From positions 124,001 to 188,000 of the forward strand of contig NZ_MWUM01000006.1 in assembly GCF_002028455.1 (NCBI RefSeq): DNA of 64,000 bases, in the 5' to 3' direction. Of this stretch, positions 44,338-53,472 are shown in pieces. How positions within the stretch are numbered: the first letter of the stretch is position 1; every line of letters begins with the position of its first letter. The notes beneath the pieces are model-generated. The model was not told the DNA's origin. It searched no databases and worked only from the letters and a program-made list of their open reading frames with translations. The stretch comes from Zoogloea sp. LCSB751. Lineage in GTDB: Bacteria; Pseudomonadota; Gammaproteobacteria; Burkholderiales; Rhodocyclaceae. Position numbers and translations under genes: made by a program.

Positions 44338-45273
44338 TCAGGCCCGGGAAAGGGAAAGTGAGCGGCGCGCCGTCGGCGCACGCAGGGACTGGTGCAGGGC
44401 GCCCGACAGGAGCAGTACGCCGAACAGTGCGGCCAGCCCACTCGACGCGGAACCCACGGGTTGCGCCACCGGTTCGGCCAGCTTCGCCAGATGCTGCCCG
44501 GCGACGGGAGCCGATACGGAAGCGTCGGCGGGCGAAGGCGGACTGACGGGCGGCGTGCTCGGCGGCGCATCCAGCAGACGCCGTGCGCTGGCCCCACGCA
44601 CCTCCTGGGCAGGCCGAGCGGCAATCTTTGCTTGCGCGGCCTCGAACAGCTCCCCCGGCAAAGGCGGCGTTGGGCCCGCCAGCACTGGCGGCGGCGGTGT
44701 GCCCGTGCCCCGCGCCTGTCCGTCCCGGTCGCCCACGTGATAGCCGGCGCGCAGGAACTCGATGGCATCCGGATTACCGTCGCGCGCCGCCGCCTCGAAC
44801 CACTTGCGCGCCTCCGCCTCATCCTTCGGCACACCGCGCCCCTCCTGCAGGGCACTGGCGTAATGGAGCTTGCCAAGGATCGCGTACGGGGAATCGCCGG
44901 CCAGCGCCGCCCGGCGCATCAGCTCGGCGGCGGCCGGCAGATCCGGCGGCACGCCGCCCGCCCCGTCCTGCAGCATCAGGGCCTTCCAGATCATCGCGCC
45001 GATGTAACCGGCGGCGATGCACTTGTCGAAGACCTTGCGGGCGTTGTCGTGGTCGCCGCACTTCTCCAGCAGATAACCCTTGCTGCACACCATCAGGCTG
45101 GCCGGCTGATCCACGATGTATTCGAGGGTCTGATCGCCGACCACGTGGGCGAGGTCGGTGGGCTTGCCGGTCTGCGGCACCGGCCCACCGCAGAAGCGGT
45201 TGTCCGCCGCCACTGCGGCGGTGGTGAAAAACAGGGCCAGCATGGCGGCCCCGGTCGATCTGCGCATCGGCAT
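44338..45273 (-). CDS. Sel1-like repeat protein, exported
   Basis: An exported protein of about 311 residues. After a signal peptide (cleavage after AVA) it has Sel1-like/TPR repeats (about residues 90-180, with GRGVPKDEAEARKWFEAAA), a Pro/Ala-rich linker, and a C-terminal membrane segment (about 278-295) followed by Arg-rich residues. The start is uncertain between 45300, 45273 and 45267; I chose 45273 because the signal peptide then has a short basic n-region. It heads the operon with the ExbB-like and DUF2149 genes and may be their periplasmic partner. Confidence 0.78.
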   Translation of the reverse strand: MPMRRSTGAAMLALFFTTAAVAADNRFCGGPVPQTGKPTDLAHVVGDQTLEYIVDQPASLMVCSKGYLLEKCGDHDNARKVFDKCIAAGYIGAMIWKALMLQDGAGGVPPDLPAAAELMRRAALAGDSPYAILGKLHYASALQEGRGVPKDEAEARKWFEAAARDGNPDAIEFLRAGYHVGDRDGQARGTGTPPPPVLAGPTPPLPGELFEAAQAKIAARPAQEVRGASARRLLDAPPSTPPVSPPSPADASVSAPVAGQHLAKLAEPVAQPVGSASSGLAALFGVLLLSGALHQSLRAPTARRSLSLSRA

Positions 45274-45510
45274 CCCCGTCGAGTCATTGCGGGAACCCAT
45301 GCCCCGCCTCACACCGACTTTAGGCCTGCCGCCCGACCACGGCATCGGCATCCTGCCCGGACGCCGACGGGCAAATTGCCCGACCGCCAGACGTCATGTG
45401 CATCGGGAAGATTGCCCAGCCTTTTGCGGGCAGGCTGACCTCACGGCAGCGCGGCCCGCCAGGGTCTACTGGCAGCGGCCATCCGGCCTCGACAACCAGG
45501 AGACAGACCC

Positions 45511-45969
45511 ATGCCCCACCATTTCGACGAACGCCTCATCCGCTGGCAGCCCTTCGGCGACTTTCCCCATTTCGTCTTTGCGATCCTGCAGGTGGACATG
45601 CAGCAGCGCATCGCCGACGTGCTGTTCAAGTTCGCCGCCGGCCAGCAGATCGTCCTGCACCGCCACAAGGCCCTCAACCACACCTTCGTCGTGCAGGGCG
45701 AGCATCGCCTCTACGAACTGGACGGCCGCCTGCGGGAAGTGCGCCCGACCGGCAGCTACACGGTGTCGCCGCCCAGCGAAACACCGCACCGGGAAGGCGG
45801 CGGCACTGAAGACTGCATCGTGCTGTTCAGCATGCGCCCGCAGCCCGGCGAGTTGCTCTACGAGATCCTCGACGACGCTGGCGGGACGATCGCCGAACTG
45901 AGCCTGGAAACCCTGCAGGCCCTGTTTGAAGCCAGCACCTCCGCCGAACCAGCCGCGGAAGCCGCCTGA
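45511..45969 (+). CDS. Cupin-domain protein
   Basis: A 152-residue cupin-like protein. Residues 35-75 hold the first cupin motif with HRHKALNHTFVVQGEH (His ligands), and a later VSPPSETPHREGGG matches the second. AGGAGA precedes the ATG. It stands alone between the Sel1 gene and the MoxYX-like pair. Cupins of this size are often sensors or small isomerases/oxygenases; no specific reaction is indicated. Confidence 0.72.
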   Translation: MPHHFDERLIRWQPFGDFPHFVFAILQVDMQQRIADVLFKFAAGQQIVLHRHKALNHTFVVQGEHRLYELDGRLREVRPTGSYTVSPPSETPHREGGGTEDCIVLFSMRPQPGELLYEILDDAGGTIAELSLETLQALFEASTSAEPAAEAA

Positions 45970-45972
45970 AGC

Positions 45973-46608
45973 TCAGATCAGCCCAAGGCGCAGCGCCAGC
46001 CGGGTCAGCTCGATGTCGCTGCGCACGCCGAGCTTGCTCTTGATCTGGTAGTGGCAGTTCTGCACCGTTTTCGAGGAGATCGACAGGCGCTCGCCGATCT
46101 CCTCGGCGCTGCAGCCGTCGAGCAGAAGGCGCAGGATCTCGAACTCCCGCGGCGCCAGCTCGGCGAGCGGCTCCCGCGGGCGGTCGACGAGGGCCAGGGC
46201 CAGCTCCGGTGCGATGTCGGGGCTGATCACTTGGCGCCGCGCTGCCACCGTGTAAACCGCCTCCACCAGCACCGCCGGCGGGCTGCTCTTGGTCACGTAG
46301 CCGAGGGCGCCGGCACGCAGCGCCTGGGTCGCGAACAAGGGCTCCCGGTGCATCGTGAATACCAGGATGCGCACGCGGGCATCGCGCTGCACGAGGCGGC
46401 GGATCAACTCCACGCCGCCCATGTCGGGCAAGCCCAGATCGAGGACCAGCACGTCGGGCTCCAGCACCCGGAACTGCTCCAGCGCGTCGCGGGCCGTACC
46501 GGCCTCGCCGACGATGCGCAGGTCCGGCCGCATCTCGAGCAGACGGCGGTAGCCTTCGCGCACGATGGCGTGATCGTCCACCAGCAGCAGGCGAGTGATG
46601 TCAGACAT
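45973..46608 (-). CDS. LuxR/NarL-type response regulator (MoxX-like)
   Basis: A 211-residue response regulator. The receiver domain carries D11-D12 and the phospho-acceptor D57 in VLVLDLGLPD, then a linker, and a LuxR-type DNA-binding helix-turn-helix (about residues 145-205, with LAPREFEILRLLLDG and SSKTVQNCH). Its start at 46608 overlaps the upstream kinase stop by 8 bp. The partner and the nearby aldehyde gene suggest control of alcohol or C1 oxidation, as in MoxYX of Paracoccus; that is inference. Confidence 0.9.
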   Translation of the reverse strand: MSDITRLLLVDDHAIVREGYRRLLEMRPDLRIVGEAGTARDALEQFRVLEPDVLVLDLGLPDMGGVELIRRLVQRDARVRILVFTMHREPLFATQALRAGALGYVTKSSPPAVLVEAVYTVAARRQVISPDIAPELALALVDRPREPLAELAPREFEILRLLLDGCSAEEIGERLSISSKTVQNCHYQIKSKLGVRSDIELTRLALRLGLI

Positions 46609-48013
46609 GGACCGCGCCCTCCTCGTGGCAGGCATCGGGCGGGAAGATCGCGCTCACCCGCATGCCGCGCGGCGTGACCGGCTCCAGCGCGAAACACCCA
46701 CCGAGCGCCTCGACCCGCTCATGCATGCCCAGCACGCCAAGGCCGCTGCCGGTCGTATCCCCGTGGCGCGGCGCACCGTCATCCGCCACCCACAGGCGGC
46801 AGCCGGCCGCGTCCCGCTGCAGGCGCACTGCCACCGTTTCCGGCTCGCCGTGGCGCAGCGCATTGGTAAGGCTCTCCTGCGCGATGCGGTACAGGCTGAC
46901 GGTCAGGCCGTCCGGCAGGTCGTCCACCGTACCGTCGATGTCCAGCGTAAAGGCACAGTCCGGCCGTCGGCGCCGCCAGCCCGCCAGCAACTGCTCCAGC
47001 GCGGCGTGCAGACCGAACTCCTCCAGCCCCACCGGGCGCAGCTGGTGCAGGATGCCCTGCAGGCTCTCCATCATGTGGCCGGTGACCGATGCGATGGCCT
47101 GGGCGGCCGGCAGCAGGTCGGGGCGCGCGTGCTCCACCGCAGCGCTGACATAGGCGGCCTCGGCACCGATGGAGGCCAGGCACTGGCCGAACTCGTCGTG
47201 GAGTTCCCTCGCCAGGTGGCGGCGCTCCTCTTCCCGTACCGTCAGCAGGCGCAGGGCGAGCTGGCGCTGGCCGGCCAGGGTCTGCTGCAGCCGCGCCACC
47301 AGGTGGTCGAAACCGCTGGCGATGAGGCGCAGCTCCACCAGCCGCGGGCGCGGCATGCGCGCCGCCAGATCGCCGGCCTGCAGACGCCCGAGCACCGCCA
47401 GGATCTCCTGCGCCGGCCCCAGCGCACGGCGCACCGGCAGATAGACCAGCAGGTTCAGCACCAGGATGCCGACGGTCATGCCAAGCACGGTGCGGATCTG
47501 GTCCCACACCGCGTTGGCCTCGCTGTCCAGATTGGGCGTAACGACGAACTCGCCGACCTTGACGCCCGGATACTGGCCGATCACCCCACGGAAGGCGATG
47601 TCCGGCCCGGTGAGGGCCGCCAGCAGGCCGCGCAGCAGAGCCGGCGCCTCCGCCCCGTCGCCGAAGCAGCGGCGCACCGCCGGCCGCTTGTAGATGTCCT
47701 CCACCGCCACGCAGATGCCCAGCAGCGGCCCGATGCCGTCGAGGGATGACAGGTCCAGGCCGTCCAGGCTGCGCCGGAACACGTCGCGCGGCTGTGCCGC
47801 TTCGCTGGCCAGCAGGCGCTCCACCGCACCACCGGCCCGTTCGATGTGGGCCCGCATGCGCGCCTCGGCGCGTTGCAGCACCACCGCGCTGGCCACGAGC
47901 CCGATCGCCACCGCGAACAGGCTGACCCGCAGCAACAGCGTGCGCTTCAGATCCACGCTGCGTTCGCGCCCCTCGTCCACCGCTCCGGCTGGCCCGCTGT
48001 CATGCATCTCCAT
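46601..48013 (-). CDS. HisKA_3 sensor kinase with LapD/MoxY-like periplasmic domain
   Basis: A histidine kinase of 470 residues. Membrane segment 1 (about residues 25-45), a periplasmic domain of the LapD/MoxY N-terminal type (about 46-172), segment 2 (about 173-193), HAMP, then a HisKA_3 dimerisation domain with H272 in ELHDEFGQ and an ATPase domain ending in [16 protein letters not shown]. It phosphorylates the NarL-type regulator encoded next. The ligand is unknown; MoxY proteins respond to methanol oxidation state, which fits the neighbouring aldehyde dehydrogenase only loosely. Confidence 0.9.
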   Translation of the reverse strand: MEMHDSGPAGAVDEGRERSVDLKRTLLLRVSLFAVAIGLVASAVVLQRAEARMRAHIERAGGAVERLLASEAAQPRDVFRRSLDGLDLSSLDGIGPLLGICVAVEDIYKRPAVRRCFGDGAEAPALLRGLLAALTGPDIAFRGVIGQYPGVKVGEFVVTPNLDSEANAVWDQIRTVLGMTVGILVLNLLVYLPVRRALGPAQEILAVLGRLQAGDLAARMPRPRLVELRLIASGFDHLVARLQQTLAGQRQLALRLLTVREEERRHLARELHDEFGQCLASIGAEAAYVSAAVEHARPDLLPAAQAIASVTGHMMESLQGILHQLRPVGLEEFGLHAALEQLLAGWRRRRPDCAFTLDIDGTVDDLPDGLTVSLYRIAQESLTNALRHGEPETVAVRLQRDAAGCRLWVADDGAPRHGDTTGSGLGVLGMHERVEALGGCFALEPVTPRGMRVSAIFPPDACHEEGAVHV

Positions 48014-48137
48014 CCTTCCCCTCAGGCCTGCGCAGCCATACCATAGTGAAACAGTCGGATTTTATAAAACACGCGGCCCGAGCCGCGGTCCCGCAGATTA
48101 CCCGAACCCCCGTGGGCAAATTGCCCGAACAGAGACC

Positions 48138-49634
48138 ATGCACACCCTCGAAACCCTGCCCTTCGACAACGCCTTCGCGCGGCTGCCCGCCGCCTTCTAT
48201 ACGCGCCTGCCGCCGCAGCCGCTGCCCGATCCCTACCTGGTCGCCGCCAGCCCCGCCGCCGCCGCACTGATCGGCTTGCCTGCGGCCGAACTGGCGCGCC
48301 CCGAGTTCGCCGAGTTCTTCGCCGGCAACCGCCTGCTGCCCGGCAGTGAGCCCCTGGCCGCGGTGTATTCCGGCCACCAGTTCGGCGTGTGGGCCGGCCA
48401 GCTCGGCGACGGCCGCGCCCATCTGCTCGGCGAGGTGGCGATCGGCCTCGACGACCCGGCCAGCGGCTGGGAGATCCAGCTCAAGGGCGCCGGCCAGACG
48501 CCCTACTCGCGCTTCGCCGACGGGCGCGCGGTGCTGCGTTCGAGCATCCGCGAATTCCTCTGTTCGGAAGCCATGGCCGGCCTCGGCATCCCCACCACCC
48601 GCGCGCTGGCGGTGGTCGGCTCGAACGCGCCGGTGCGCCGGGAAAGCATCGAAACCGCCGCCGTGGTGACGCGGCTGGCGCCGAGCTTCATCCGCTTCGG
48701 CTCCTTCGAGCACTGGGCCGCCAACCGCAAGCTGGACGAGCTGCGCCAGCTCGCCGACTACGTGATCGAGCGCTTCCGCCCGGAATGCCGGGACGCCGCC
48801 AATCCCTACGAAGCCCTGCTGCGCGACGTCGGCCGGCGCACCGCCGAGCTGATCGCCCGCTGGCAGGCGGTGGGCTTCATGCACGGGGTGATGAACACCG
48901 ACAACATGTCCATCCTTGGCCTGACCCTCGACTACGGCCCCTTCGGCTTCATGGACGCCTTCGACGCCGGCCACATCTGCAATCATTCCGACGACCACGG
49001 CCGCTACAGCTACAAGGCCCAGCCGCAGATCGGCCACTGGAACCTGTATGCCCTCGGCCGCGCGCTGGCCCCGCTGATCGGCGAGGCTGCCGCGGTGCAG
49101 GCCGCCATCGAGGAGAGCTACGCGCCGGTCTTCGAGCAGCAGTTCTTCGCGCTGTTCGGCGCCAAGCTGGGCTTCACCGAAGTCCGCCCGGGCGACGAAG
49201 ATTTCATCGGCGACACCTTCCAGCTGCTCCAGCAGCAGCACCCGGACTTCACGCTGTTCTTCCGCAACCTGGGCCGCCTGCCGGCGCAGGTGGACGAAGC
49301 CGGGCGGGCCACCGCCGACGCACCCCTGCGCGACCTGCTGATCGACCGGGACGCCGGCGACGCATGGATTGCCCAATGGCGGGCGCGCATCGCCGCCGAG
49401 GGACGCTCCGACGCCGAACGCCAGGCCGCCATGGACGCCGTCAATCCGAAATACGTGCTGCGCAACTGGATCGCCGAAGCGGCGATCCGCGCCGCCCAGG
49501 GTGGAGACTTCAGCGAGGTGCAGGCCGTGCAGACCTGCCTGTCGCGGCCCTTCGACGCCCAGCCGGAATACGAGCGCTTCGCCGCGCCACCGCCGGACTG
49601 GGCGGAAGGGCTGGCGGTGAGCTGCTCAAGCTGA
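48138..49634 (+). CDS. selO: SelO/YdiU pseudokinase AMPylase
   Basis: Protein adenylyltransferase SelO, 498 residues. Bacterial SelO transfers AMP from ATP, in an inverted kinase fold, to proteins involved in redox balance. Visible motifs: [17 protein letters not shown], the [20 protein letters not shown] segment, [11 protein letters not shown] with the metal-binding Asn, and the C-terminal VSCSS, where the conserved Cys aligns with the selenocysteine of animal SelO. The start is ATG 48138; the open frame runs back to 47694 over the divergent kinase gene and is rejected. Confidence 0.95.
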   Translation: MHTLETLPFDNAFARLPAAFYTRLPPQPLPDPYLVAASPAAAALIGLPAAELARPEFAEFFAGNRLLPGSEPLAAVYSGHQFGVWAGQLGDGRAHLLGEVAIGLDDPASGWEIQLKGAGQTPYSRFADGRAVLRSSIREFLCSEAMAGLGIPTTRALAVVGSNAPVRRESIETAAVVTRLAPSFIRFGSFEHWAANRKLDELRQLADYVIERFRPECRDAANPYEALLRDVGRRTAELIARWQAVGFMHGVMNTDNMSILGLTLDYGPFGFMDAFDAGHICNHSDDHGRYSYKAQPQIGHWNLYALGRALAPLIGEAAAVQAAIEESYAPVFEQQFFALFGAKLGFTEVRPGDEDFIGDTFQLLQQQHPDFTLFFRNLGRLPAQVDEAGRATADAPLRDLLIDRDAGDAWIAQWRARIAAEGRSDAERQAAMDAVNPKYVLRNWIAEAAIRAAQGGDFSEVQAVQTCLSRPFDAQPEYERFAAPPPDWAEGLAVSCSS

Positions 49635-49788
49635 ACCCGGGCCCGGAGACGTCGCGGCGTTGACGCCCCCGGGCCGATCTGAAACCATCGGCGGCCTCAC
49701 CGATGCATCCGGAATCCATGCGCCGCCAATCCGCCGTCCTGCCCCTCGACAACGCCCAGCCCTCCTCCCGCTCGTGGACGCACGCCCG

Positions 49789-50865
49789 ATGAGATGCGCC
49801 GGCAAGCGGATCGGATTCGTGCTGCTGTCGAATTCGGCCCATCCGCAACCGAGCACGCGCATTGCGGTGCTCAACATGTTCCCTTATCTGCGCACCGCCG
49901 GTTACGAACCCGTCATCCTCTTCGAGCCCCCCGCCGGCGCGGAAACGCCCAACGTGGACGGCGTCGCCGAGCGGGCACGGGCGGAGGGTGTCGATGCGGT
50001 GTTCTTCCAGAAAGTCCACGGACCGAGCGTGCGCGCCGCAATGGCCGCCCTGCGCAGCATGGGTATCCCGACGATCTATGGCGTCTGCGACCGGGTCGAT
50101 GAGGAGATCGTGCGCGCCACCGATGCCACGGTGATCGTCACCGAGTTCCTGAAACAGCTGCACGCACCGGAATTGCAGCCGCGCATCCACGTGGTCCATG
50201 ACGGCATCGAAGCGCCCGAGCTGCAGCGTTCCGAACTGCCCCCCAGCCGTGACGGCCGCCTCCGCGCCGCGCTGGTGACGTCCTCCGAGCTCGAATCGAT
50301 CCCCCCCCTCTCCCCGCTGCCGCGCTTCCTCGACCTGACGGTCATCGGCCGCTACCGGGACGACCTCAGCCCGCTGCGGATCGCTTACGAACGTCTCAAG
50401 AAGGCCCTGCGAGCCCCCGGCGGACCACGCCTGGCGCCGCTCTTCGGCCCCGGTTTCAGGACCCGCGCCTGGCATCCCGAACGGGTCTACCAAGATCTCA
50501 TGCAGGCCGACGTCGGCATCATTCCGGTGGACATGCGCTTCGATCCGCTCCCCGGCCGGGATGTCTCGTACTGGGAGGTCAAGTCCGAGAACCGCCTGAC
50601 GCTGAACATGGCCCTCGGCCTGCCGGTCGTGGCCAGCCCGGTGCCGTCCTATCTGCCGATTATCGAACAGGGCGTGAATGGTTATATCGCCCGCAGCCGC
50701 GCCGAGTGGCTCGACGCCCTCGACGCCCTGCGCGATCCGGAGCACCGCCGGCAAGTCGGCCAGGCGGCACGGAGCAGCGTGATCGAACGCTTCTCGATGG
50801 AAGCCCAGGCCCGCGGCCTGATCGCCGTGCTGCAGAACCTCACCGAAAGAAGCCTCACCGCCTGA
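49789..50865 (+). CDS. Glycosyltransferase, group-1 like
   Basis: A 358-residue cytosolic protein with a two-Rossmann layout like GT-B glycosyltransferases. The N-terminal lobe carries ATRIAV-type residues and the ATVIVTEF strand, the C-terminal lobe has VGIIPVDMRFD and the ENRLTLNMALGLPVVASPVPSY region where the donor nucleotide binds. The start is set at ATG 49789, the first with a plausible site; the longer frame to 49660 is unlikely. Acceptor and sugar unknown. Confidence 0.75.
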   Translation: MRCAGKRIGFVLLSNSAHPQPSTRIAVLNMFPYLRTAGYEPVILFEPPAGAETPNVDGVAERARAEGVDAVFFQKVHGPSVRAAMAALRSMGIPTIYGVCDRVDEEIVRATDATVIVTEFLKQLHAPELQPRIHVVHDGIEAPELQRSELPPSRDGRLRAALVTSSELESIPPLSPLPRFLDLTVIGRYRDDLSPLRIAYERLKKALRAPGGPRLAPLFGPGFRTRAWHPERVYQDLMQADVGIIPVDMRFDPLPGRDVSYWEVKSENRLTLNMALGLPVVASPVPSYLPIIEQGVNGYIARSRAEWLDALDALRDPEHRRQVGQAARSSVIERFSMEAQARGLIAVLQNLTERSLTA

Positions 50866-50879
50866 GCCCGGCGGCGCCC

Positions 50880-51371
50880 TCAGCCGAAAGCCCAGCCGCC
50901 GTGGCTACCCGCCACGGCGCCAGCCACCACAATCAGGCTCAGGCTCAGCAGCACCACGTGCACGCGCTGGATGCGCGCCATCGTGCCGAGCGGATCGCGC
51001 CGCGCGCTGGCCTGGAAGGCCTTGTGCAGCACGAAGGGTTCGAGGATGAAGAGCATCGTCGCGAACAGGGTCCACACGATCACCATGCCGTGCATCCACC
51101 ACCAGCTGGCCGGATCGGCGAAGCGCGAACCGACGCCCAGCCGCCACACCAGCCAGGCCCCCGAGGCACCGGCCAGCAGCACGCTCCAGCGGGCGATCCC
51201 GGCGAAACGGTGTTCCAGCCGCTCGAACAGATCAAGCTGGGCCTGCGGTTCGGCCAGTGCCCGGCAGGCCGGCAGCAACACCAGCGTCACAAAGGCCACG
51301 CCGCCGATCCACAGCAGTACCGCCAGCACGTGCAGCGCACGGGCGATGGCGAAATCATTGAAACCACTCAC
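50880..51371 (-). CDS. CopD-like four-TM membrane protein
   Basis: A 163-residue membrane protein of the CopD/copper-resistance D fold with four membrane segments (about residues 8-32, 62-80, 92-112 and 135-156). His in segments 1 (ALHVLAV) and 3 (MHGMVIVW) could bind heme b. The GTG start at 51371 overlaps the polyferredoxin stop by 4 bp, so it is the last gene of a three-gene operon. Copper is not implied by the neighbours; electron transfer is as likely. Confidence 0.7.
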   Translation of the reverse strand: MSGFNDFAIARALHVLAVLLWIGGVAFVTLVLLPACRALAEPQAQLDLFERLEHRFAGIARWSVLLAGASGAWLVWRLGVGSRFADPASWWWMHGMVIVWTLFATMLFILEPFVLHKAFQASARRDPLGTMARIQRVHVVLLSLSLIVVAGAVAGSHGGWAFG

Positions 51372-52360
51372 TGACTCTTCCTTTCCGGTTTCGGCGCGCT
51401 GAAGGCCGCCTCGTTATGCCGTGCCGCCTCGCCGCTGACCCATTGCAGCAAGGGGCCGCGGGGATTGTCGCGCTGGGTCGTCTCGCAGGCGCTGACACAC
51501 TGGGCGCACTGGGTGCAGGTGAACATCGCGCGCTTGATGTTGCGCGGCTTGAGGCGCATCGGGCAGACATGATCGCAGGCGCTGTAGCAGCTCGCGCAGT
51601 CGGCGGCCCGCTCACGCGCGAAGCCGACCACCATCGCCGACTTGTTGCCCATCCAGGCCAGGCTCTGGAACAGGCCCACTGCGCAGGCATAGCGGCAGAA
51701 CAGATGGCGCGCGAAGAGGAACTCCGCCGACAGCACCAGCGTACCCGCGGTGATGAAGATGAATTCGTTGCGGGTCGGCGCCAGCGCCTGCAGGTGCCCG
51801 TATACCTGGAAAGGCGGCAGCAGATAGGTGAGCAGCACCACCGCCCACACGAAGGCGAAGCCCACCGCCAGCGGCACGGTGACGAGCCACCACAGGCGGT
51901 CGTAGCGGACCGGCGTGCCGTCCGGCTCCCACGGCGGCAGCTCACGAGCCTCCCACACGCTGGGGCGGCCGATGGCCCGGCGCATGAAGCCGTTGATGGT
52001 TTCCACCACCGAGAAATGCGGGCACAGCCAGCCGCAATACAGCCGCCCCCAGCGCCAGGCGACGCCGATCAGCACGGCGCCGACCGCGAGGATCGGCAGC
52101 AGCACCCGCCCGATGACCCGCAGCACCGCCCCCAGCGCGTCGATGTGGCCGGCCGAGAAGTCCTCCAGGCCGGCGTGCCACTCGAAGCCGAGCAGCCAGG
52201 CGTGGCCCGCCACCAGGTCGTAGCGCAACAGATCGAACACCGGCGCCAGCACGAACAGCACGAAGAAACCGCCCTGGGCCCAGCGCCGCAGGCGCTGGCG
52301 GCCGCCGTCGGGCCGCGCCGTGGTGACCGGGCGGATCGGGATCACACGGGGTGTTGCCAT
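51368..52360 (-). CDS. Membrane polyferredoxin, two 4Fe-4S clusters
   Basis: A 330-residue membrane iron-sulfur protein of the NapH/CcoG/RdxA type. Membrane segments lie about residues 30-48, 85-105, 157-180 and 195-215. A cytoplasmic loop has CGWLCPHFS, another CRYACAVG, and the C-terminus carries CASCYSACDHVCP and CTQCAQCVSACE, two 4Fe-4S ligand sets. It should pass electrons across or along the membrane, with the other two operon products as partners. ATG 52360 overlaps the preceding stop by 1-2 bases. Confidence 0.87.
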   Translation of the reverse strand: MATPRVIPIRPVTTARPDGGRQRLRRWAQGGFFVLFVLAPVFDLLRYDLVAGHAWLLGFEWHAGLEDFSAGHIDALGAVLRVIGRVLLPILAVGAVLIGVAWRWGRLYCGWLCPHFSVVETINGFMRRAIGRPSVWEARELPPWEPDGTPVRYDRLWWLVTVPLAVGFAFVWAVVLLTYLLPPFQVYGHLQALAPTRNEFIFITAGTLVLSAEFLFARHLFCRYACAVGLFQSLAWMGNKSAMVVGFARERAADCASCYSACDHVCPMRLKPRNIKRAMFTCTQCAQCVSACETTQRDNPRGPLLQWVSGEAARHNEAAFSAPKPERKSQ

Positions 52361-52749
52361 CAACGGGGTCCGATCAAGGGATAACGGAAGGGCTTGCCGG
52401 CCAGCGCCTTGGCGAGGCCGATGGCACCGCAGAAGATCAGCGTGGAATGGCAGGTCGTGAAGTAGAGGATCACGATCACCCACGTATATGGCGAAGCGTA
52501 GCCGCCGGTGAAGATGATCGCCGCGTTGGCGACCACCAGCAGCACGCCGGCCCACAGGCTGACGGCGACGGTCTGGCGCAGGTGCCCCCGGGCCAGATCC
52601 GGCGCCCGCCGGTGCTCGCGCAACCACAGCACCAGCAGCGCAATGAAGGCGATGCCCGGCACGATCATCAGATTGGCCAGGTACAGGGCTTCCGCCGCGA
52701 CGGCGATCTCGCGGCCGGGAACGTCGAAATCGAGCTCTGAAGTGGCCAT
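52360..52749 (-). CDS. Three-TM membrane protein, operon head
   Basis: A 129-residue membrane protein with three hydrophobic segments (about residues 25-45, 65-85 and 88-112). The last contains TTCHST, with Cys and His that could bind metal or heme. No family recognised. First gene of the operon with the polyferredoxin and CopD-like genes; the tight overlaps argue for one membrane complex. Confidence 0.7.
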   Translation of the reverse strand: MATSELDFDVPGREIAVAAEALYLANLMIVPGIAFIALLVLWLREHRRAPDLARGHLRQTVAVSLWAGVLLVVANAAIIFTGGYASPYTWVIVILYFTTCHSTLIFCGAIGLAKALAGKPFRYPLIGPR

Positions 52750-52818
52750 GACGCCCCCAGCTTAGCCATCCGTTGGCGCCGCGTACTTGATGCGGCGCAA
52801 GTACGCGGTGCTACCGCC

Positions 52819-53328
52819 TCAGATCACCTCGAGCAGCAGCCGACGCAACTGTTCGGCCTCCCGCCGGCCGTCGCGGGAACTGACGATGGCGTGATACCAC
52901 TCGTCGAACAGCTCGCGCAGTGCGGCCGGACTGGTGGCCGCCTCGATACGGTTCTGGAGGGAACTGGTCCCCACCGCGCCGATGAAGGTATTGAGGGTGT
53001 TGACCATGAAATTGCGGGCCTTGCGCAGGCGCTGCGGGTCATCCCCCGGCGGGTGCAGGCGGAAGGCCGTCAGCGCGGGTTGCTGAGGCGGCGACGCGCG
53101 ACGCACCCCGTCAGAGCCGATGGCCTCCACCATGCCGATGTAGCCCTCTTCCTCGAGCATGCCGAGGGTGTGTTCGAGATCATCCGACTGCAGCAGGCCA
53201 CGCAGGTCCTCGACCGTGCGCTTGCCGTCCACGAAGATCAGCACGCGGCGCACCCGCGGGCTGAAGCCGGCAGCCCGGCGGTCGATCTCCTCATACCCTT
53301 TCAGGGTCTTGGCAAAAATGACGCTCAT
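52819..53328 (-). CDS. Unknown conserved-looking protein
   Basis: A 169-residue soluble protein with a helical N-terminal part that reads like a small winged-helix (FVDGKRTVEDLRGLL, about residues 34-48) and a helical C-terminus. ATG 53328 has GAGGAG upstream. I do not recognise a named family. It is probably transcribed alone. Confidence 0.65.
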   Translation of the reverse strand: MSVIFAKTLKGYEEIDRRAAGFSPRVRRVLIFVDGKRTVEDLRGLLQSDDLEHTLGMLEEEGYIGMVEAIGSDGVRRASPPQQPALTAFRLHPPGDDPQRLRKARNFMVNTLNTFIGAVGTSSLQNRIEAATSPAALRELFDEWYHAIVSSRDGRREAEQLRRLLLEVI

Positions 53329-53472
53329 CCCTAACTCCTCCACATGGCCCGCGTAACCCGGGCCTTCTTGTTCCGTCCGCGCCGCATTGTAACGACATTG
53401 GAATGCGGCGGGCAGCCGAAACCCCAGGTGGAGGCGCCACCGTCAGCCAGGGTGGGCCGGAAGCGCGCGCGG

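Noticed and set aside
47694..48137. N-terminal extension of SelO back to 47694
   Set aside because: Covers the divergent kinase gene; ATG 48138 gives the usual SelO N-terminus and length.
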